Assembly: GCA_016931085.1 (NCBI GenBank)
Contig: JAFGFO010000410.1
Span: 1-47,391 of the forward strand
Reading direction: 5' to 3'
DNA: 47,391 nt
Source: Thermoflexales bacterium
GTDB lineage: Bacteria > Chloroflexota > Anaerolineae > Fen-1058
In this document: positions 7,553-16,321 of the stretch, piece after piece
How the letters are laid out: the number at the start of each line of letters is the position of its first letter
Position numbering within the stretch: position 1 is the first letter of the stretch
Translations under genes and position numbers: made by a program
Notes under the pieces: model-generated
Told to the model about the DNA's origin: nothing
Databases searched by the model: none
Seen by the model: only the letters and a program-made list of their open reading frames with translations

Positions 7553-8170
7553 TCAAAGCTGGCGACCAGGTGAGCCTAGGAATTCTTGGGCCGTCGCCTG
7601 GCCGGGCTGATTGATACCCTCGCGCTTCAAGATTTTCCATAGAGTCAGGGCAACGATTTTTATATCCAGCCAGAAAGACATGTGATCCACGTACCAGACG
7701 TCCAGCTCGAATTTCTGCTCCCAGCTCAGCGTGTTGCGGCCGTTGACCTGGGCCCAGCCGGTGAGGCCGGGTTTGACTTTGTGGCGGCGCGCTTGCTCCG
7801 GCGTGTAGCGCTCCAGGTAGCGCATCAACAAGGGACGCGGGCCGACCAGGCTCATCTCGCCGCGCAGCACGTTCACCAGCTCGGGCAGCTCGTCCAGGCT
7901 GGCGCTGCGCAGGAATTGGCCGAAAGGCGTCAGGCGCTCGGCGTCTGGCAGCGAGTTGCCCTCCGCATCGCGCGCGTCGCGCATCGTGCGGAATTTGAGC
8001 AAGGTAAAGAGCCGGCCGTGCCAGCCAGGCCGTTGTTGGCGGAAAATAACAGGAGTGCCCAGCTTGACCCACACCAGCCAGGCAAGCACCATCAAGACTG
8101 GCGAAAGGGCGATCAAAGCCAACCCGGCCACCACCAGGTCCAGAATGCGCTTGCCGCAGTGACGATACAT
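7553..8170 (-). CDS. Monotopic phosphoglycosyl transferase (PglC/WcaJ C-terminal type)
   Basis: This 205-residue protein transfers a sugar-1-phosphate from a UDP-sugar to undecaprenyl phosphate, the first membrane step of glycan assembly. It has one N-terminal re-entrant hydrophobic helix (about 10-35), the KFRTM motif (59-63), the catalytic Asp93-Glu94 pair in SLDELPEL, the VGPRPL motif and the KPGLTGWAQVNGRN block. The size and the position of the Asp-Glu pair match PglC. ATG 8170 follows the preceding stop by one base (TGAGATG) and has a GGGG stretch before it; ATG 8197 is an in-frame alternative that would add nine residues. It lacks the large N-terminal membrane domain of WbaP/WcaJ. Confidence 0.93.
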   Translation of the reverse strand: MYRHCGKRILDLVVAGLALIALSPVLMVLAWLVWVKLGTPVIFRQQRPGWHGRLFTLLKFRTMRDARDAEGNSLPDAERLTPFGQFLRSASLDELPELVNVLRGEMSLVGPRPLLMRYLERYTPEQARRHKVKPGLTGWAQVNGRNTLSWEQKFELDVWYVDHMSFWLDIKIVALTLWKILKREGINQPGQATAQEFLGSPGRQL

Positions 8171-8171
8171 C

Positions 8172-9440
8172 TCAACCCCGCCCGTTTGCTTCTCCATGCC
8201 GCAAGCCCTCTAGCAAGCGCCGCGCCAGCACAGAGTAGTCGTGATTTTCCCGCACAAAAGCCCGCCCTCGCCCCCCCATGGCTTGCCGTTCCTCGACGGG
8301 CATTCGAGCTAACTGGAGTATTTTTTGCGCCAGGTCCACAGGATCATCCGGCGAAGCAGACACGCCACATCGAGCCTGTTCGACAAGATTATTATGTTCG
8401 GCCAGCAGGGCAAAGACGATGGGCTTGGCGGCAGCCATGTAATCGAAGAGCTTGTTGGAACTGCCATACAACACTTGCTTTTGCACCAGCACCAAGATGT
8501 CCGCTTCGGCCAGGCGATCAGGCACCCGTGCACGGGGTACCGCCTTCTCAAAGCGTACGTTGTGCAAGCCCCGTTCCTTGGCCAAGTGCTGCAAGCGGCC
8601 TTTCTCCGGCCCATCGCCCACGAAACAAAAGTCAATGCCGGCAGATTGGCCACCGGCCTGTTGATTGATCACTTGCATAGCGTCTAGGATCAGCTCCAAT
8701 CCATTCGTAATACCCATAGCGCCAAGATACATGGCACACACGGCTCCAGGTTCCGGGCGTCGACCAAGCCCATTCTGTTCAAAACGGATCAGCCGGGTGC
8801 CGTTAGGAATATAGAGCGTCTTTTCGGCCCAAGTTGGAGAGTATTGAGCCAGGTAGTCACCTGTCAAAGGTGAAAGCACAATGATTTTCTCGGCCCGCTG
8901 GTACAGAAATTGTTCCAAGCAGCGGAAAAATCGCACCTGTGGCTGTCCCTCACGCCAAACCCCCATATCCAGAAAAGTCTGGGGCCACAAGTCGCGCACT
9001 TCCATCAAAAAACGCGCACGATAATGACGGCTCAAACCATAGGCCGCCAGCACAGCGAACAGATGCACGGCGCATCCCATAATGACGTCGGGCGGCCTGA
9101 CTCGGCGAGCCAGGCGAGTCAAGCGGCGCCCTAGCCAATACGCCCGCCACGTATAGTCCAACATATTCGCCAGTCGCCGCCAATCGTTCCCCTGGTAAGC
9201 CATCGAAGGCAACCAGACGAAGCGCACACCGTCCAGCTCTTCCAGTGCCCATGGGCTTGCGTCCAACAAGCGTGTTTTTTTGCGCAGGCTGTGATTAAAC
9301 GCCGAGGCGAAAATGGTCACGTCATAGCCCAGGCGAGCGAGCTCACAGCCCAAGTCAAAATGGCGCGTCCCACCCGGCAAATCGGGTGGCAGCGCATAGT
9401 GGTTCAACATCCAAATGGAAGGTCTCTGACTGTGTTCCAC
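8172..9440 (-). CDS. Glycosyltransferase family 4 (WbuB-like)
   Basis: This 422-residue GT-B enzyme has an N-terminal domain with PGGTRHFDLGCELARLGYDV, typical of WbuB-like transferases, and a C-terminal nucleotide-sugar domain with MYLGAMGITNGLELILDAM and a NKLFDYMAAAKPIVFA donor motif. GTG 9440 overlaps the preceding stop by one base (TAGTG). Because it directly precedes the phosphoglycosyl transferase gene, it may add the second sugar to the lipid-linked primer, as PglA does. The donor sugar cannot be read from sequence. Confidence 0.9.
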   Translation of the reverse strand: MEHSQRPSIWMLNHYALPPDLPGGTRHFDLGCELARLGYDVTIFASAFNHSLRKKTRLLDASPWALEELDGVRFVWLPSMAYQGNDWRRLANMLDYTWRAYWLGRRLTRLARRVRPPDVIMGCAVHLFAVLAAYGLSRHYRARFLMEVRDLWPQTFLDMGVWREGQPQVRFFRCLEQFLYQRAEKIIVLSPLTGDYLAQYSPTWAEKTLYIPNGTRLIRFEQNGLGRRPEPGAVCAMYLGAMGITNGLELILDAMQVINQQAGGQSAGIDFCFVGDGPEKGRLQHLAKERGLHNVRFEKAVPRARVPDRLAEADILVLVQKQVLYGSSNKLFDYMAAAKPIVFALLAEHNNLVEQARCGVSASPDDPVDLAQKILQLARMPVEERQAMGGRGRAFVRENHDYSVLARRLLEGLRHGEANGRG

Positions 9441-10594
9441 TAATTCAACAATTCCTCATACAGCTCGATCAATTTGAGCGATTCTTTCTCCCAATGGTAC
9501 TCGCGCTCAATGCGTGCTCGACCCTCAGCACCCATCCGGCGGCAAAGGTTGGGATCATCCAGCAGATGGACGATAGCCTCAGCAAAGGCTCCAGGGTCAT
9601 CAGCTCCGACCATAAGGGCACAAGCGCCGTCCCCCACAAAAGGCCGGCTGGGCGGCAAGTCACTCAATACAACCGGCATCCGCAGTGCCATATACTCAAA
9701 GAGCTTTTGCGGTATATTGTTATAGTACTTGGGCAAGTTCGGCAGAGGGATGATGCCAATACGAGCCTTGCGCACCTCTGCCATGACTTGATCATGAGGA
9801 ACAAGCTCTCCGATCCGGAATCGCTCTTCGGCATGGCGCTTTTCCACTTCCGCCAAAATCCAAGCTCGTTCGGGCATGATCCCAAACAGGTACCACGTCA
9901 CGTGTCGGCCGCGTGCCTGCAGCGCTTCGTCTATCTTCAATATGGCCTCAAAGTAGTGCCTGCCCAAGCCGCCATGAAAAACCAAGTCGTACAGGGGGGC
10001 ATTTTCTTCCGGCACATCTGGGAAGGCGCTCAAGACGGGCAGGTTATACAACGCTAACATCCGGCGTGCCCAGGGGCGGAAATAGTCTGCAGTGCCTTGA
10101 TCGGCTGTCACGATCGCATCCAAGCCCAGCGCAGCTCTTTGTAACTGGCGCCGCGTGTATCTCAGCACCAGGGGCCTCAGCCAGCCTGGGATGCCAGGTC
10201 TCTGCTGAACATAACCCTCGAAGTCTTCCATACAATCAAAGATGACAGGCTTGCCTGTTTGCTTCCGCAAGGCCAAGGCATACGATATAAATTCCGGGCT
10301 GTAGAATTGAAAGATATCGGCCTCGGATCGGAGAGCAATCTCAAAAGCCCGGCGGACTCGCCACAAGCGCTCCAAGGGGCGAATGGTGAACGACGGCTCG
10401 TACTCACCCACCTGGTAAAAGTGGATGCCATCTAAAAAATCGTTTTCGGCATCTTGCTGGGCCACCAAGTCCACCTGGTAACCGTGTTCGACCAAGCTGG
10501 TACATATACGGTGATAAGTCCGTACATAATGTGCTCTATGATTAGTGGCAAGCACACATACTTTTTTAGGAATCACACCTTCTCTCCGTACCAT
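9440..10594 (-). CDS. Glycosyltransferase family 4
   Basis: This 384-residue GT-B protein has an N-terminal segment VCVLATNHRAHYVRTYHRIC and a C-terminal donor-binding stretch YYNNIPQKLFEYMALRMPVV, in which the second Glu of the usual E-x7-E is kept. It has no membrane segment. ATG 10594 begins 12 bases after the preceding stop; the GTG at 10576, preceded by GGAGAGAAGG, is an alternative start. It is one of three consecutive GT4 genes. Donor and linkage are unknown. Confidence 0.88.
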   Translation of the reverse strand: MVRREGVIPKKVCVLATNHRAHYVRTYHRICTSLVEHGYQVDLVAQQDAENDFLDGIHFYQVGEYEPSFTIRPLERLWRVRRAFEIALRSEADIFQFYSPEFISYALALRKQTGKPVIFDCMEDFEGYVQQRPGIPGWLRPLVLRYTRRQLQRAALGLDAIVTADQGTADYFRPWARRMLALYNLPVLSAFPDVPEENAPLYDLVFHGGLGRHYFEAILKIDEALQARGRHVTWYLFGIMPERAWILAEVEKRHAEERFRIGELVPHDQVMAEVRKARIGIIPLPNLPKYYNNIPQKLFEYMALRMPVVLSDLPPSRPFVGDGACALMVGADDPGAFAEAIVHLLDDPNLCRRMGAEGRARIEREYHWEKESLKLIELYEELLN

Positions 10595-10606
10595 TTGTAA
10601 TGCTGC

Positions 10607-11752
10607 TTATGACAGAGCGATTACCTGAGTATACACTTGTGTGAGCATATTTGCAACACGTTCAGGGTTAAAACGATCATGGGCGTAAGCTGAGATCCGG
10701 GCGGGATCGAAGTCGCCAAGCTCTTTGATCAGGCGCACGATAGCTTCAGCTAACGCCTGGGGATTGCCCGGCTCGACCAGGATGCCCATACCAGGCGGCA
10801 CGATCTCCTCTGGCCCGCCACAACAGGTTGTGATGACCGGCCTGCCGCAAGCCATCGCCTCGATCAGCACAACGCCAAAGGTCTCGTGATGGCTAGGCAG
10901 CACGAGCGCGTCGCAGCGCTGCATCTGGTCGCGGACGTCCAGGTGAGATAAGGCTCCCGCAAAATGGCACGCATTGGCAACGCCTAACTGCTTCGCGAAT
11001 GCTTCAGCCTCGGCCCTGGCCTCCCCGTCGCCCACGAGCGTCAAATGAGTGCCGGTTGTCAGCCTGGAACGCACCAGGGCCAGGGCCTGCAATAATTCCG
11101 GCCCTCCTTTTCTGCGGTAATGATGGGGAGCTAGCGAGCCTACCCACAGCAAGTGTATAACCGAGCTATCCCTGGCCAGCTCTGGCGGCGGGAGAAAAAA
11201 CACCTTTGGGTTCACGATATTGGGCACAACGACAAATGGAGCCGTTATACCCCCGCGCTCGATCTCTTGCTGGGCTGCCTGGCTTACGACCAAGACACGT
11301 CGAGCTTGCTTGATCGTCCAGCCTACAAGCCAGCGGCGCGGCCATGACGCCACGAGCGCCTTAAAGTTGGCCGTGTGCTTGGTCAGCACAAACGGTTTGC
11401 GATACCAGCGGCTCAGGAGCGCAGCCGTAAACCCGGCCGGGATGGCAAAGTGGGCGTGAACGACATCGACCGTAGTCCAATCGATCTGGCGGGCGCACCA
11501 AAAACACGTCAAAAGATAAAACAACCACCAGATGCCGCGTCCGTACCAACAGCGTGGTCGGTAAACGACCCCAGTCTCCTCCAGGCTGGATGGACAAAGC
11601 TGTTCACGGACATCTCCCCAGCGCGCCAGCTCGGGGGCGAGCACAGTCACCTGGTGAGTTTTGGCCAGCGCCAGCGCCTGTTGTTGAACGAACGGCCGGT
11701 TCTTGACGAGATCGCGGCGTGTGTATTCAGACGTCAAGATGACGATGTGCAT
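10607..11752 (-). CDS. Glycosyltransferase family 4
   Basis: This 381-residue GT-B enzyme has the complete family signatures: an acceptor-domain start IVILTSEYTRRDLVKNRPFV, the HAHFAIPAGFTAALL helix, LLWVGSLAPHHYRRKGGPELL at the domain boundary, the E-x7-E motif ETFGVVLIE followed by AMACGRPVI, and a GGPEEIV loop. ATG 11752 has GGAG 5 bases before it and overlaps the 3' end of the upstream gene by 19 bases. It is probably a retaining transferase acting on a lipid-linked intermediate at the inner face of the membrane. Confidence 0.92.
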   Translation of the reverse strand: MHIVILTSEYTRRDLVKNRPFVQQQALALAKTHQVTVLAPELARWGDVREQLCPSSLEETGVVYRPRCWYGRGIWWLFYLLTCFWCARQIDWTTVDVVHAHFAIPAGFTAALLSRWYRKPFVLTKHTANFKALVASWPRRWLVGWTIKQARRVLVVSQAAQQEIERGGITAPFVVVPNIVNPKVFFLPPPELARDSSVIHLLWVGSLAPHHYRRKGGPELLQALALVRSRLTTGTHLTLVGDGEARAEAEAFAKQLGVANACHFAGALSHLDVRDQMQRCDALVLPSHHETFGVVLIEAMACGRPVITTCCGGPEEIVPPGMGILVEPGNPQALAEAIVRLIKELGDFDPARISAYAHDRFNPERVANMLTQVYTQVIALS

Positions 11753-13122
11753 TCTTTCTCCGCTTGTCCCGCCTTGTCGTGGCCTGGCTGGAGATCAACG
11801 AGCGCGCTGGAATAACCCACTCCAACCATAAGCCAAAAAAGAGACATTAACTGAAGCTCGTAAAACGTTTCGATGAATACATTCGACGCCAGGTAAGCCG
11901 CCGTGACAGACAGGATGGACAACGCCATCGTCCATTGCGGCGATCTGTAGGGGTAGGCGTGCAACAACTTCCAGCAAAAGCGAAGCACCTGCCAATAAAG
12001 CAAGAGATAACACGCCATGCCGAGCAAGCCATAACGACGCAGGGTCAATACATAACCATTATCCGTAACCGTTGCCTGGCTTGACTTGGCCGGTCCCCAA
12101 CCGAGAATGGGGGACTGGGAAAAATTCTCCAAATTCTCTTGCCAAATACTAACCCGGATATCTCGCGACTCTTCCGATTCGCTGAAGCGGGCCACCATGC
12201 GATACAGTAACCCTTGCCGAGCATACCGGAGCAATTCCCACTCGTTCGCGCCCTCCAGGGATTCTAGCTGTCCGAGCAGCCACGTACCACTTATCAGCCC
12301 CACCACAGCCAAGACGATGAGGAGCCCCATGACCCGTCCCAGCCGCCGGTGCAAAGCGTCAGGCCGCATAGCCAGGCGTAATCCAACCACAACAGCCAAG
12401 GCCACCACCATCCCCAATATACCAGAGCGGGAGATGGTCAGCACAGAAGCCACGCCATACAGGCCTGCCAATACCATCGAAAACAAGCGGCGTCTATACC
12501 CGCCCTCGACATTGACAGCGAACGCCATGCCGGTCGCCATCAACATCGAAAAGTAGATCGGGCTTGTCATTGTGCCGATGACTCGATCGCTCTCAACGTG
12601 ACCCAGGTCTTGCCCATAAAAAGCCTTGGTCAGGCCTCCGATCCCCAAGAAGTTATTCCCCTGCACGATGCCAATCAGCGCCGCCAGCCCCATACTGCCC
12701 ACCAACCACCTTGTGATACTGCCAAGATCATCCTCGGTCCAACGGTAGAGCGCCAGGCGAAAGAAAACCCAGAACTTGGCCAATTTGACCAGTTCCATAA
12801 GATCGCGCGGGGAAAAAGATATCCCCTTGCCAATCGTTCCCCACAACATAGACAAGACGGTCGATACGCCAACCAGGCCAAAACAGACATCGATCCGATT
12901 CCAACGCGTACGCAGGCGAGCGAGAATAAAAGGCAGCAAGACAAGCACGACGAGTTCTTCTGGGCGGATGCGGATAAAAGGGGTAGGGATGGCTGGTCCC
13001 AGGATACTGAGCACGATCAAGGTAATGGCCAGGCGGCGATGCGTCAGTGTGGCAAGCCATGCCAAGGCAAACACACCTCCTATTAACACACTCACTATCA
13101 CACCCAAGATCATTTCGTTCAT
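11734..13122 (-). CDS. Wzy-like polysaccharide polymerase / O-antigen ligase family membrane protein
   Basis: This 462-residue protein has about 11-12 hydrophobic segments spread along its length and a long extracytoplasmic loop (about residues 270-350). A Wzy_C-like block follows: PILGWGPAKSS and then TDNGYVLTLRRYGLLGM. The position occupied by His in the other family member (591-1874) is Asp here, which may mean a different role, polymerase instead of ligase. ATG 13122 overlaps the preceding stop by four bases (ATGA), with GGGTGGG just upstream. It lies among glycosyltransferase genes, as Wzy genes usually do. Confidence 0.82.
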   Translation of the reverse strand: MNEMILGVIVSVLIGGVFALAWLATLTHRRLAITLIVLSILGPAIPTPFIRIRPEELVVLVLLPFILARLRTRWNRIDVCFGLVGVSTVLSMLWGTIGKGISFSPRDLMELVKLAKFWVFFRLALYRWTEDDLGSITRWLVGSMGLAALIGIVQGNNFLGIGGLTKAFYGQDLGHVESDRVIGTMTSPIYFSMLMATGMAFAVNVEGGYRRRLFSMVLAGLYGVASVLTISRSGILGMVVALAVVVGLRLAMRPDALHRRLGRVMGLLIVLAVVGLISGTWLLGQLESLEGANEWELLRYARQGLLYRMVARFSESEESRDIRVSIWQENLENFSQSPILGWGPAKSSQATVTDNGYVLTLRRYGLLGMACYLLLYWQVLRFCWKLLHAYPYRSPQWTMALSILSVTAAYLASNVFIETFYELQLMSLFWLMVGVGYSSALVDLQPGHDKAGQAEKECTSSS

Positions 13123-14351
13123 TTCAACCCACCCGGAACAGGCACTTGGAACAGAACCAGGTCGTCAAAATAGACCTGACCTGCGCCCATGTTCAGGAAC
13201 AATGGGACGAACACCGTTGCCCCCTCAGGAGCACGGGCCGCTGCGGCGATGTGCTGCCAAGCTTGCGCAGGACGCTCTCGAGCCACGTGCCAGTACAGCA
13301 AATCCGTAGTGGGGTCAGTGCGCCAGATCCCGCCCAAGTAGCCGTTGCCGGCCTCGGTCACGCGCATCCGACCTCCCATAACGTACAGGCTTCCCGCCTT
13401 CACCGAGAGCTTGTAAAGCGTCGTCAGGCCATTAAAAGCTGCGTTGGAACTGACAACGACGGCAACCTGGGTAGCGTACTCACCAGCCTGGTCCAGGTCA
13501 AGCCGGTGACGAGTGCGCAGCAGATCCACGTAATCTCGACGATCACGAATCAAGGCGGCCTGGGCATCCTGGTAACCGGCGGGGACGATGGCCATGGTCG
13601 ACAAGTCGCGCTCGAATCCGCCGTTAGGCAAAATATTGTCAAGCGTACCCAATTGATACAGGCGGTTCTGGACCCGCACATACACCCAGCCGTCTGCCTG
13701 CCAGCGCGAAACGCCTTCAGGCGAGCCGGGCAGCTCCCAATAAAAAGTGACGGGAATCGGGTCCACACCTCGTTCCAGGCTCATTTCATCCAGGTCATAG
13801 CCCAGCAAACGAGCTTGAGCGGCCAGCGACGTGCTCACCGGGTATTCAGGTGACAACGTGTACAACGCCTGGGCGCGCGGCTGTGCCAACGCGGCTTGTC
13901 CAAGCTGCATGCCCAAGTCATACACCTTATACCCCGCCTCGACCCAGCGGCCATCGTCGGCGAAAGCTTGCTGGTAAGATTCCAGCGCCAACGCCAGTTC
14001 TTCCTGGCGTTCCCAGCTCAGGCCCTGGTCATACGCGCCCTGGGCGCGTTGCCGTGCCAGCACGACCTGGCTCTGCATGCGCGCCCCAAGCCTTTGCGCC
14101 TGTTGGTTGTGCCCCAGGCGATCCGCCGTCCAGGCATCACCGGCCTTCTCTCCCCATTCAAGCGCAGCAAAGAGTTGAGATTCCGCCTTGGCCTGTCCCG
14201 GCACGAACGCCCAGCGAGCTAACGCCACGTGCGCCAGGTCGGAACACAGGCTGCGATACAGGCTGGCGGCCAATAGCACTAGCCCCAGGGTTACACCCGC
14301 CAGGATCACCACGCGACCCCGCTTCGAACGACCTATCCGTGCAAGAAACAC
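13119..14351 (-). CDS. Membrane-anchored protein with helical-repeat and carbohydrate-binding-like domains
   Basis: I do not recognise a named family. This 410-residue product has a short basic N-terminus, one membrane segment (about residues 13-33), a helical TPR-like region (about 45-180, including a LALALESYQQAF helix) and a C-terminal half that reads as a beta-sandwich: NGGFERDLS at its start, LYVMGGRMRV in the middle and AGQVYFDDLVLF at its end, which resembles CBM_4_9-type carbohydrate-binding modules. GTG 14351 is chosen because AGAGGG sits 5 bases before it and it starts one base after the preceding stop. It directly precedes the Wzy-like gene, suggesting an exported protein that binds the growing polymer. 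Confidence 0.6.
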   Translation of the reverse strand: MFLARIGRSKRGRVVILAGVTLGLVLLAASLYRSLCSDLAHVALARWAFVPGQAKAESQLFAALEWGEKAGDAWTADRLGHNQQAQRLGARMQSQVVLARQRAQGAYDQGLSWERQEELALALESYQQAFADDGRWVEAGYKVYDLGMQLGQAALAQPRAQALYTLSPEYPVSTSLAAQARLLGYDLDEMSLERGVDPIPVTFYWELPGSPEGVSRWQADGWVYVRVQNRLYQLGTLDNILPNGGFERDLSTMAIVPAGYQDAQAALIRDRRDYVDLLRTRHRLDLDQAGEYATQVAVVVSSNAAFNGLTTLYKLSVKAGSLYVMGGRMRVTEAGNGYLGGIWRTDPTTDLLYWHVARERPAQAWQHIAAAARAPEGATVFVPLFLNMGAGQVYFDDLVLFQVPVPGGLK

Positions 14352-14352
14352 G

Positions 14353-15444
14353 CTATCCCTCTTCCGACTCTCTATTGTATAGGATCTGTTCAATCCGGCT
14401 TCCATCCGGGGCCTCGGGGCGTGCCAAATGGTAACCGCGATAATCCCACGCGCCCCGCAGGCGGCCGGCCATACGCAGCGTCGTACGGAACCAAAACAAG
14501 AGCAAGTGAAACGGGACGAGCAACAACGCAAGTCCACGATATTCACGCACCAGCCGTTCCAGAACGGCCCGCCCGCCCTTCATCAGGACATGCTGGCGGG
14601 CAAAGGCCAGGCACGATACACCCAAAGCCAGCCGACCAAGCCAGTTGTGCTTCACCAGCAGCCAGAGCGGCAGCGAGGCGATCACCAGTCTTTCTACATT
14701 CAACGCCGCAGTCTTGAGCTGGCGCTTGGCAGTTCCCCGCGTCGTGTTTTCAATCAGTGCCATCAGGTGTCCCTCCTGGTATTCGGTTCTCATCCAGAGC
14801 GACACGCTATCCTGATGCTTGTGGTAAACAATCGCCTGGGGAGCCACGCCAAATGTATAGCCCTGGGCCAGCAGGCGACGCACCAGGTTGGTCTCGTCTC
14901 CCCGGTACCTGAAGTAAGGATGAAAGCCTCCAATCTGGCGGACAATGGGACAGCGGTAGGCCATGTTGGCTCCAATGATGTGGCTCACGTATTCCTTAGG
15001 GCCAAATTCTTGATGGTAACGCACGATATGGTTGAAGCGGGCGATCTGTGATTCGCGGTTTAACAGCTCAATGCGCCCGCCGACCACGGCAAGCTGGTCA
15101 GTCGAGAATCCTTCGAGCAGCCTGGACAGCCAATCGACGTGCGCGACAGCATCCTGGTCGATAAAAGCGACGATCTCGCCTTGCGCCAAATAGATGCCTG
15201 TGTTCCGCGCGTTGGCCAGGCCCGCATTTTTTTGATAGACATACGCGAGTTTCGGCAGTTGGCCGGCGTGGCGGTCGAGGATCGTCTCACAGATTTGTCT
15301 CGAGCTATCTCGAGAACCATCGTCGACAAGAATGATCTCGTAGCGATCACGGGGGTAACCTTGAGCCAGCAGAGCCTCAACACAGCGCCGGAGATACTCC
15401 TCGCCGTTATAGATGCACACCACGACCGACAGATCGAGTTTCAT
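14353..15444 (-). CDS. Glycosyltransferase family 2
   Basis: This 363-residue GT-A enzyme begins LDLSVVVCIYNGEEYL, has DDGS at 41-44, a FIDQDAVAH metal-binding region, the acceptor-side GGFHPYFRYRGDE motif, and two hydrophobic stretches near the C-terminus that may anchor it to the membrane. ATG 15444 is preferred: GAGG lies 6 bases upstream and the preceding stop ends at 15447. The open frame runs up to 15615, but that part overlaps the upstream gene and carries no family sequence. It is probably an inverting transferase that extends the repeat unit. Confidence 0.9.
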   Translation of the reverse strand: MKLDLSVVVCIYNGEEYLRRCVEALLAQGYPRDRYEIILVDDGSRDSSRQICETILDRHAGQLPKLAYVYQKNAGLANARNTGIYLAQGEIVAFIDQDAVAHVDWLSRLLEGFSTDQLAVVGGRIELLNRESQIARFNHIVRYHQEFGPKEYVSHIIGANMAYRCPIVRQIGGFHPYFRYRGDETNLVRRLLAQGYTFGVAPQAIVYHKHQDSVSLWMRTEYQEGHLMALIENTTRGTAKRQLKTAALNVERLVIASLPLWLLVKHNWLGRLALGVSCLAFARQHVLMKGGRAVLERLVREYRGLALLLVPFHLLLFWFRTTLRMAGRLRGAWDYRGYHLARPEAPDGSRIEQILYNRESEEG

Positions 15445-15446
15445 GC

Positions 15447-16310
15447 TCATCCTCGTCCAGCCAGGTCGACTTGAATATATTCCCGCAGGGCGGCTGGCCA
15501 GGGGCGCATCCAGTTCATACCTCTCAATTCCAATTGATAATTTCTGGCCGCTTCCATCCTGGGGCGAGGCGCCGGCAGAGGGAAATGGGCCGAGCTGACC
15601 GGTGTGAGCCGGCAAGTCTTGATAGCGGCGAATTCCAATATCTTTTCTGCCACCTCAAAGCGGCTGCAAGGTGCGCCCGTATTGACCATGTGGTAGGTGC
15701 CGAACAAGCCGGTTTCGACCAGCTTGTCTATCCCAGCCGAAATATCTCGGGTATAGGTCGGAGAACCGAACTTGTCATCCACAACTTTGAGCTCATCTCG
15801 CGTCGAGGCCAACTCTATGATTTTAGCCACAAATTTTTTATCTTCCTGGCCCCCTCCAAACATCCAGCCAGCCCGCACGATGTAATAGCGAGACAGCAAG
15901 GACTCGACAAAGCGCTCGCCCTGGTATTTGGCGTGGCTGTAAAAGCTGTGTGGATTAGGCGTGTCGAACTCGACATAGGACGTACCCTTGGTCCCATCAA
16001 AGACGCTGATAGTGCTGACGTAGAGCATCACCGCGTCAATGCGCTGGCAAGCCAGGGCAACGTGCTGAGTCCCGAGTGCGTTGGTATGGAAAGCCTCGTC
16101 CGGGCATTTCTCGCAGTAATCAACGTCTGTCAAGGCTGCCAGGTGAATGACACACTCGGGCTGCCGCTCCTCGACAGCTCGAAAAACCGACTGTACATCT
16201 CTCACGTCCAGGTCGTCAATGTCAGTCGATGTGACTGTGTGCCGGCGCGAGAGAGTGGCAGACAGATCTGTCCCCAACATGCCTCGCGCTCCCGTGATCA
16301 AAATTTTCAT
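15447..16310 (-). CDS. RmlD-like NAD(P)-dependent sugar-nucleotide reductase
   Basis: This 287-residue short-chain dehydrogenase has the dinucleotide motif GARGMLG at 7-13, the HLAALTDVDYCE active-site loop typical of RmlD (dTDP-4-keto-rhamnose reductase), a Ser in VSTISVF and the catalytic Tyr124-Lys128 pair (YSHAK). ATG 16310 has AAGGAG 6 bases upstream. RmlA, RmlB and RmlC are not in the window, so either they lie elsewhere or the enzyme reduces another 4-keto sugar, for example the product of the CapD-like dehydratase. That second reading is inference. Confidence 0.85.
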   Translation of the reverse strand: MKILITGARGMLGTDLSATLSRRHTVTSTDIDDLDVRDVQSVFRAVEERQPECVIHLAALTDVDYCEKCPDEAFHTNALGTQHVALACQRIDAVMLYVSTISVFDGTKGTSYVEFDTPNPHSFYSHAKYQGERFVESLLSRYYIVRAGWMFGGGQEDKKFVAKIIELASTRDELKVVDDKFGSPTYTRDISAGIDKLVETGLFGTYHMVNTGAPCSRFEVAEKILEFAAIKTCRLTPVSSAHFPLPAPRPRMEAARNYQLELRGMNWMRPWPAALREYIQVDLAGRG

Positions 16311-16321
16311 AGCATTCTCCT

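Noticed and set aside
13119..14546. Upstream start at 14546 for the anchored protein
   Set aside because: The added 65 residues overlap the glycosyltransferase gene and lack a signal or ribosome site, while GTG 14351 has AGAGGG at ideal spacing.
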